Below, piece after piece: positions 14,622 through 19,333 of a stretch of DNA of 19,333 nt. The translations under genes and the position numbers were made by a program. The first letter of the stretch is position 1. Each line of letters opens with the position of its first letter. The DNA comes from CAYNFH01 sp964396385 (GTDB taxonomy: Bacteria > Armatimonadota > Chthonomonadetes > Chthonomonadales > CAJBBX01): NCBI GenBank assembly GCA_964396385.1, contig CAYNFH010000128.1:1-19333 (forward strand), in the 5' to 3' direction. The notes under the pieces are model-generated. The model did no database searches. It was not told the DNA's origin and worked only from the letters and a program-made list of their open reading frames with translations.

Positions 14622-15805
14622 GTCCTTCTCTCGCTCAACAGAAACCCGCCCCGCCTCCGGCTAAGGCTAGCCCGGCTCCCGCGGCCAAAGCGCCAACTCC
14701 GCCCCAGTCCAAGCCTCCGCAGCCAGATCCGAAATCAGCCATCAGCCCTCAGCCATCCGCCATTCGTTCGGCACCGGACCACCCGCTCGCGGCGGTTACG
14801 GCGCTGGCATTCAGCCCGGACGGCAAGCGGCTGGCGGTTGGGACCTTCGGCCAGGTGGTGATCTACGAAACCACCACCTGGCAGCCGGCGGGCGTCTTCC
14901 GCGGGCTGGAGGACACGGCCCGCGCCCTCGCTTTCCGGCCGGACGGCCAGCAGATCGCGGTAGGGGATGGGCTGCCGGGCGAGTCGGGGCGCGTGGTCTT
15001 CTGCACGGCTGCCGGCCAGTTGGCCGGAAAGTGGCCGGACCAGTTCGAGGACGACGTCGAGTCGGTCTGCTGGAGCCACGACGGCAAGGAGCTCCTGGTC
15101 GGCGCGAACGATCATAAGGCCCGCTTCTGCTCCAGCCTGCCGGCCGCCACCGGCAAGGTGCTGGACGAGCACAATGACCGCGTGCAGGCGGTTGCTTTTC
15201 CGCCCCAACCGGACACCATCTTTGTCACCGGCGGGCTGGATAAGATTGTCAAGGTCTGGGACGCCAAGAAGGCGCAGACCATCGTCAACTTCGACCAGTG
15301 CCAGGCGGGCGTCACGGGCCTCGCCTTCCTTAACAACGGCAATCAGTTTGTGGGCGCGAGCCAGGACGGCCACCTGCGCTGGTGGGGCGTCTATCACGAC
15401 GACAAGCGCGACGCCTGGGGCGGCTACATCTTCCGCGACATCGGCGCGCACGAGGGCGGGGTGCTGGCGCTGGCCATGTCGGCGGACGGGAAACGGCTCA
15501 TTACCGGCGGCCAGGACAGCCGGGTCTGTGTCTGGGACCCCAACAACGGCGGCCGGCAGCACGAGTTCAAGGACTCGCCCCAGCCGGTGTACGCCGTGGC
15601 GCTCAGCCCGGACGGCAAAGTGGCGGCCGGCGGCGGTCGCGACGGCATCGTACGCGTCTGGGATGTGGACGGAAACAAGCTCACCAACACCATTGTCCCG
15701 CCGGCCCTGCCCGCCCCGCCCCCGCCTCCCGCGCGTAAGCACACTCCGGCCAAGAAGACTGGCTCGCGCGCTCACAGCACACCAAAGCACAATCGCAGGA
15801 AATGA
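14510..15805 (+). CDS. Exported WD40-repeat protein, seven-bladed beta-propeller
   Basis: The 431-residue protein has a signal peptide (hydrophobic GLFLLFWLFSAISVSSVV, cleavage near SLAQ) and a Pro/Ala/Lys-rich linker to about residue 85. Seven WD-type repeats follow. Recognisable ones include VTALAFSPDGKRLAVG, ARALAFRPDGQQIAVG, VESVCWSHDGKELLVG, VQAVAFPPQPDTIFVTGG with VKVWDAKK, VLALAMSADGKRLITGG with VCVWDPNN, and VYAVALSPDGKVAAGG with VRVWDVDG. Seven repeats make one complete propeller. Such proteins act as binding platforms, so here it may hold the complex of the neighbouring DUF1549, DUF1501 and PPC proteins. The C-terminal 35 residues are basic and proline-rich. The ATG at 14510 has AGAGGA five bases away; starts at 14519 and 14534 are possible, and 14474 is unlikely because it overlaps the previous gene. 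Its stop codon overlaps the next ATG in ATGA (15802-15805), implying translational coupling. Confidence 0.92.
   Translation: MLPMSTIDMRGTAPSRRPYGLFLLFWLFSAISVSSVVSPSLAQQKPAPPPAKASPAPAAKAPTPPQSKPPQPDPKSAISPQPSAIRSAPDHPLAAVTALAFSPDGKRLAVGTFGQVVIYETTTWQPAGVFRGLEDTARALAFRPDGQQIAVGDGLPGESGRVVFCTAAGQLAGKWPDQFEDDVESVCWSHDGKELLVGANDHKARFCSSLPAATGKVLDEHNDRVQAVAFPPQPDTIFVTGGLDKIVKVWDAKKAQTIVNFDQCQAGVTGLAFLNNGNQFVGASQDGHLRWWGVYHDDKRDAWGGYIFRDIGAHEGGVLALAMSADGKRLITGGQDSRVCVWDPNNGGRQHEFKDSPQPVYAVALSPDGKVAAGGGRDGIVRVWDVDGNKLTNTIVPPALPAPPPPPARKHTPAKKTGSRAHSTPKHNRRK
14735..14762 (+). repeat. TCAGCCA heptamer array inside the WD40 gene
   Basis: Four adjacent seven-base units: TCAGCCA, TCAGCCC, TCAGCCA, TCCGCCA. 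They lie in the proline-rich linker between signal peptide and propeller and encode roughly SAISPQPSAIR. Because seven is not a multiple of three, each repeat is read in a different frame, so the protein shows no amino acid repeat. This suggests a DNA-level repeat inserted or expanded in a tolerant linker. Confidence 0.85.
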
Positions 15806-17568
15806 TCGAATTGATCTATCCCCGTGTCGGCGACGGCCGACACTCGGCGGTACGCCACCCAGCGCGGGGCTTCAGCCCCTGCGCCCTTGGTCCTTGCGCA
15901 GCCATAGCACTGATCCTATTGGTCTGTTCTGTCTCTGCCTTCGCCCAGATACCCCGCATCAACACGCTCTATCCCATCGGCGGGAAGGCGGGCAGCACCG
16001 TGGAAGTGGAGCTGCGCGGCTCCAGCCTGGATGGAGCGCAAGAATTGCTCGTCACCGGAAAGGGCGTCACCGGTGAAGTAGATCCCGGCGGCGCAAAGGG
16101 CGATGAGAAGAACAAGGCCATATGGCAGTCCAAGTGCGGTTCCTGCCACGAGCTGCGCTCGCCGGCCAACCGCAGCATGACCCCGGCCCAGTGGGCGGCA
16201 ACGGTCGAGCGCATGGTCAAGGTACGCAACGCACCACTTTCCGCCGATGAGGCAACCAAGGTCACCCAGTACCTGGTGAGCCTGGCCAAGGCCGGGAAGG
16301 TGACCGCTAAGCTGAGCATCGCCCCGGACGCGCCACCCGAGGTGGTGGAGGTCCGCGAGGTATCGCAGCGCGGTGTCTCCACGGCCGCTCTATTCGAGGT
16401 CGGAAACCTGCCGGAAGTCACCGGCGTGAACGGCCAGATGAACCAGGCGCAGCCCGTCACGCTCCCCTGCGTCGCCAACGGCTGCCTGCAGAACAACACG
16501 GAGCGCCACTTCTTCCGCTTCAACGCCAAGAAGGGGGAGCGGCTAGTCTTCAACCTGAAGGCGTTCCGCTTCAACGACCAGATCCAGATGTTCTTCAATC
16601 CCGAACTGCGCCTCTACGACGCCGATGCGAAGCAGATCGCCGAGAACCACGGCTACTACGACCTGGATCCCCTCATCGACTGGACCTGCCCGGCCGACGG
16701 CCTCTACGTGCTGGAGGTGCGTGACCTGCTGGGCCGCGGCAATCCCGGCAGCGTCTACCGCCTCACCATGGGATCGCTGCCCTACGAGAAGGCAGACCAG
16801 TACGCGGCGAAACCCGCCTCGCCCAAGACCGCGCACTCGGGGTCGCCGCTGGAGTGCGTGGAGCGGCCAGACAACGTTACCCTTCGGCCCGGAGTGGAAA
16901 CGGCGGTCCAGGTGGTGCTCACGCGGCGAGAGGGGACGCAGGGCGACATCGAGCTCACGGCAGAGGGGCTTCCGCCGGGAGTAACTGCTTTACCATCCGT
17001 TATCCCGCCCGACCGCAATGAGGGCTGGCTGCTGCTCGCCGCCGCGCCGGACGCCCAGCCATCAGCGCAGCCCTTCCAGGTGATCGCGGTCGGCCACGGG
17101 AAGGACGGCGAGGTCCGGGCGCGCGCAATCCCGCAGGAGTTCTACCGGCTCAACAACGACCCGCGCTACGTGGACCGCGAGGACTCGGTCGTTGCGGTGC
17201 GCGGCCAGCCGGACTTCACTGTCGCATTCGCCTCCCAGGACCCCATTCAGGCGCACCCCAAGAAAGGGACGCCGGTTAAGGTCGTGGTGACGCGGCGCGG
17301 AGAGTTCAAGGGGCCGGTCACCGTGCGCCTTACGGGACTGCCTTCCGGCTGGGTAGCCAACCCGGAGACGGCCCCACCGGACAAGAGCGTGGTCACGCTG
17401 CTCGTGCGTCCCGACGGGAATAATCCCAACCCGTTCCTGAACCGCGATCCCAAGCTTACGCCCACCCGCGCCATCCTGGAGGCGAACAGCGACGAGTTCA
17501 TCTACGCCTTTGGCACGGCGCTTGTGGTGGGCAAGGTGGATGAGGACGAGAAGGACAAGCCGAGGTAG
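15802..17568 (+). CDS. Exported PPC-domain protein with an inserted c-type cytochrome segment
   Basis: The 588-residue product has a long leader with a hydrophobic core at about 33-48 (AAIALILLVCSVSAFA). An IPT/TIG-like segment follows (INTLYPIGGKAGSTVEVELR, 53-72). Residues about 100-168 form a small cytochrome c type domain: KCGSCHE with Cys112, Cys115 and His116, then MTPAQWAATVERMVKVRNAP and LSADEATKVTQYLVSLAK, the helix pattern of short monoheme cytochromes, with Met126 or Met138 as possible distal ligand. It interrupts the usual order, because the text resumes with SIAPDAPPEVVEVREVSQRG and LFEVGNLPEV, typical of this PPC-protein family. A PPC domain lies at about 215-330 (RHFFRFNAKKGERLVFNLKA, DGLYVLEVRDLLGRG), then Ig-like regions to the end. 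The start overlaps the WD40 stop by four bases (ATGA). The leader is long and contains two hairpin-forming DNA elements, so the true start is less certain than the rest. Confidence 0.9.
   Translation: MIELIYPRVGDGRHSAVRHPARGFSPCALGPCAAIALILLVCSVSAFAQIPRINTLYPIGGKAGSTVEVELRGSSLDGAQELLVTGKGVTGEVDPGGAKGDEKNKAIWQSKCGSCHELRSPANRSMTPAQWAATVERMVKVRNAPLSADEATKVTQYLVSLAKAGKVTAKLSIAPDAPPEVVEVREVSQRGVSTAALFEVGNLPEVTGVNGQMNQAQPVTLPCVANGCLQNNTERHFFRFNAKKGERLVFNLKAFRFNDQIQMFFNPELRLYDADAKQIAENHGYYDLDPLIDWTCPADGLYVLEVRDLLGRGNPGSVYRLTMGSLPYEKADQYAAKPASPKTAHSGSPLECVERPDNVTLRPGVETAVQVVLTRREGTQGDIELTAEGLPPGVTALPSVIPPDRNEGWLLLAAAPDAQPSAQPFQVIAVGHGKDGEVRARAIPQEFYRLNNDPRYVDREDSVVAVRGQPDFTVAFASQDPIQAHPKKGTPVKVVVTRRGEFKGPVTVRLTGLPSGWVANPETAPPDKSVVTLLVRPDGNNPNPFLNRDPKLTPTRAILEANSDEFIYAFGTALVVGKVDEDEKDKPR
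15824..15843 (+). other. Perfect hairpin at the 5' end of the PPC gene
   Basis: GTGTCGGC (15824-15831), loop GACG and GCCGACAC (15836-15843) form an eight-base-pair GC-rich stem 19 bases past the WD40 stop codon. There is no T-run. It could slow or partly end transcription inside the operon, or limit coupling between the two genes. Confidence 0.6.
15862..15884 (+). repeat. GGGGC-TTCA-GCCCC hairpin inside the PPC leader
   Basis: GGGGC (15866-15870), tetraloop TTCA and GCCCC (15875-15879) form a stem that continues through GCGC (15862-15865) and GCGC (15881-15884) around a one-base bulge. It encodes the residues ARGFSPC in the protein leader. I recall a GGGGCTTCAGCCCC-type sequence as an interspersed palindrome in other environmental genomes, but no second copy is in this window. 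Confidence 0.6.
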
Positions 17569-17581
17569 GTCCGGGCGTTCG

Positions 17582-17625
17582 GGTATTCAGGTATTCAGGT
17601 CCGGACTCCTGAAGACCTGAACACC
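17582..17625. terminator. Octamer-repeat hairpin between convergent genes, probable bidirectional terminator
   Basis: GGTATTCA occurs twice in tandem (17582-17597) followed by GGTC. The segment 17590-17601 (GGTATTCAGGTC) pairs with 17614-17625 (GACCTGAACACC) over twelve bases with one mismatch and a twelve-base loop. It fills the 59-bp gap between the PPC gene and the convergent c-di-GMP gene. There is no T-run, so termination is inferred from position and structure. It is also a tandem-plus-inverted repeat of the kind seen at 13021-13121. Confidence 0.55.
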
Positions 17626-17627
17626 CA

Positions 17628-19333
17628 TCAGGCTGCTTCCACCGCCAGCGTCCGCTCGTCCCGCAGGGAGGCCAGCCGGCCAAGCTTCCGCTCCGTCTTG
17701 TCCGCGTACATCTTCACGTCCGCGGCGGAGAGTAGCGTCGCGTAGTCCGAACCGTCCTCGGGATAGCAGGCGGTCCCGATACTCACCCCCAGGTGCAGGG
17801 CGCCGAGCTTGGGGTGGATGAGGCCCGGATCGTACTGTGCCACCGCCTCCTGCAGGCGGCCGCACATCCGCTCTGCCTCCAGCGCGCCCGCGTTCTGCAG
17901 CACGATGATGAACTCGTCTCCGCCGTACCTGGCGACGATGTCGGTCTCCCGCACGGTGGACCGGAAGATGCGGCTCAGGTCGCGCAGCACCTGGTCGCCC
18001 TTCTGGTGGCCGAAGTTATCGTTGATCGGCTTGAAGCTGTCCAGGTCCATGCAGAGGAGGGCGAAGCGCTCCGGGGGCACGGGAACGGACACGCCGTCCG
18101 CATCCGGTCGTGCGTCGCCCTTCGCGCAGCAGCGGTTCAGGTACTGGGTCAGGTACCGAACGTTGTAGAGGTCGGTCAGCGGATCCGTGAACGCGTGGCT
18201 CTGTGTGCGGTCGAAGAGCATTCCGTTGTAGACGGCAAGGGCGGCGCGCTCCGCGATGGTCTCCAGGAGCTGGAGGTCGTGCGCCATGAACGCGTCCTCA
18301 TTGGGATGGTACAGGTTGATGGTCCCCAGCACGTCTCCCTGATGCACCACCGGCACGATGATCGCGGATCGGAGAGAAGTCCACTTATGTGCGTCCACGC
18401 TGGACAGCATCAGGTCATCCGGATCATACGGGCCGAGATAGCTCTCCTGCCTCTCGGCAACCCTGCGTGACGCGCTGGCCTGGCTGAATGTCCGGCAGTC
18501 GGCGAAGAAGTCCCGGTTCACGCCGATGGCCGCATGGGCTATCAGGTCGCCGCTGTGCTCCTCCCGCAGAAGAAAGAGACAGGCCACGCCCGGCAGGATG
18601 GCTTCCAGCTTCCGGCCGAGGATCTCCAGAGTCTCATGCAGTCCCAGGCTGGCGGAAAGCGTCTGCGCCACTTCGTACAGCGCCCAGAGCTCGGAGGAGG
18701 CCCGCTGGATGTCCTTCACCGCCTGCGCGGTCTTGCTGGGCGTGCTCTGCTGCCCGCCCGCTTCGTTCGCGAGCGGCCCGTAGCCCTCCGCCGCCATCTG
18801 CCGCACCACGTCGTCGATAACCTCGAGAAAGGCGCTCGCGACCGTAGGATCGAAGTGCTTGCCGGACTGCTCCTGGATGAGCGCGATCGCCTTGGCGTGC
18901 GTCCACGCATTGCGGTAGGATCGGTTTGACGTGAGGGCGTCGTAGACATCGCAAACGGCAAGGACGCGCGCTGTGAGCGGGATCTCCTCACCTTTGAGCC
19001 CCTCCGGGTAACCGCTTCCGTCCCACTTCTCATGGTGGTACTTCACCACAGGCACTACGGGCCATGGGAACTCCACCGGGTCCAGGATGGATGCCCCGAT
19101 CTCGGGGTGCTTCTTGATCTTGGCGAACTCTTCGTCCGTGAGCCGGCCCGGTTTCAGCAACACGTACTCCGGCACGCCCAGCTTGCCGATGTCGTGCAGC
19201 AGCGCGCCGGTCGTCAGTCCTTCGAGGTCGGAGCCGTTGAGTCCCATGTACTTGGCCGTTGCCAGGGCGTAGCGCTGCACGCGCAGGATGTGCTGGTGGG
19301 TGTACTGGTCCTTGGCGTCGATAGCCAGAGCGA
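17628..19333 (-). CDS. HD-GYP / GAF / GGDEF protein, bifunctional c-di-GMP enzyme candidate, 5' truncated
   Basis: The frame is open from the window edge, so the N-terminus is missing; about 568 residues are visible. Counting from the GTG at 19280, the HD-GYP phosphodiesterase domain comes first. It shows YTHQH upstream of that point, HD in ALLHDIGKLGVPEYVLLKPG (29-30), HHEKWDGSGYP (82-92) and DVYDALTSNRSYR. A GAF domain follows at about 195-360 (LWALYEVAQTLSASLGLHET, SAIIVPVVHQGDVLGTINLY). The C-terminal diguanylate cyclase domain has DLDSFKPINDNFGHQKGDQV and an intact GGDEF (17910-17924) preceded by RETD, a match to the RxxD product-inhibition site. Both catalytic domains keep their key residues, so it could make and break c-di-GMP, with GAF sensing a ligand. 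It would act in the cytoplasm unless the missing part has membrane segments. The GTG at 19280 is not the start, since the HD-GYP domain continues upstream of it. Confidence 0.95.
   Translation of the reverse strand, partial: ALAIDAKDQYTHQHILRVQRYALATAKYMGLNGSDLEGLTTGALLHDIGKLGVPEYVLLKPGRLTDEEFAKIKKHPEIGASILDPVEFPWPVVPVVKYHHEKWDGSGYPEGLKGEEIPLTARVLAVCDVYDALTSNRSYRNAWTHAKAIALIQEQSGKHFDPTVASAFLEVIDDVVRQMAAEGYGPLANEAGGQQSTPSKTAQAVKDIQRASSELWALYEVAQTLSASLGLHETLEILGRKLEAILPGVACLFLLREEHSGDLIAHAAIGVNRDFFADCRTFSQASASRRVAERQESYLGPYDPDDLMLSSVDAHKWTSLRSAIIVPVVHQGDVLGTINLYHPNEDAFMAHDLQLLETIAERAALAVYNGMLFDRTQSHAFTDPLTDLYNVRYLTQYLNRCCAKGDARPDADGVSVPVPPERFALLCMDLDSFKPINDNFGHQKGDQVLRDLSRIFRSTVRETDIVARYGGDEFIIVLQNAGALEAERMCGRLQEAVAQYDPGLIHPKLGALHLGVSIGTACYPEDGSDYATLLSAADVKMYADKTERKLGRLASLRDERTLAVEAA

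Noticed and set aside
13440..15790. Long minus-strand frames opposite the DUF1501 and WD40 genes
   Set aside because: The + strand translations carry family motifs throughout; the antisense frames are by-products of codon bias.

Overview
This is a 19.3 kb piece of a GC-rich bacterial chromosome, with no rRNA, tRNA, phage or transposase gene visible. The gene set is DUF1549/DUF1553, DUF1501, exported WD40 and PPC-domain proteins, a DUF4838 glycoside-hydrolase-like protein, an exported methyltransferase and an HD-GYP/GAF/GGDEF protein. It fits a Gram-negative heterotroph of the Armatimonadota or Planctomycetota/Verrucomicrobiota type. Good Shine-Dalgarno sequences and the HD-GYP/GGDEF protein make me lean to Armatimonadota, but this is inference from gene content, not a phylogeny.

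Layout. Positions 2-1199 (+) hold the end of a probable beta-helix protein and a DinB-family protein. Positions 1216-4342 (-) hold a multi-pass M48 metalloprotease and a class II Fic protein whose promoter suggests a leaderless mRNA. Positions 4426-7158 (-) form a signalling operon: ECF sigma factor, small one-span anti-sigma candidate and an unrecognised five-span membrane protein. Positions 7267-10423 (-) hold a DUF4838 protein and an overlapping exported SAM methyltransferase. A 295-bp divergent region with a good promoter (10642-10670) then drives a four-gene + strand operon: DUF1549/DUF1553 cytochrome-like protein (10719-13022), Tat-exported DUF1501 protein (13137-14477), seven-bladed WD40 protein (14510-15805) and a PPC-domain protein with an inserted c-type cytochrome segment (15802-17568). 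A convergent c-di-GMP enzyme, cut by the window edge, fills 17628-19333.

How the genes may work together. All four proteins of the 10.7-17.6 kb operon carry export signals and together they hold three candidate heme c motifs. They look like one extracytoplasmic redox or hydrolytic complex, divergently transcribed from a secreted carbohydrate-active-type protein. Its biochemical role is unknown to me and I regard it as the best candidate here for an undescribed system.

The second notable layer is DNA structure. Short tandem repeats of 7-9 bp, several with an inverted copy nearby, sit at 13021-13121, 14483-14621, 14735-14762 and 17582-17625. Other hairpins lie at 4343-4392, 15824-15843 and 15862-15884. 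They cluster at gene junctions and, in the operon, run into the coding sequence of exported-protein N-termini. At 14499-14504 one repeat arm appears to supply the ribosome binding site of the WD40 gene.
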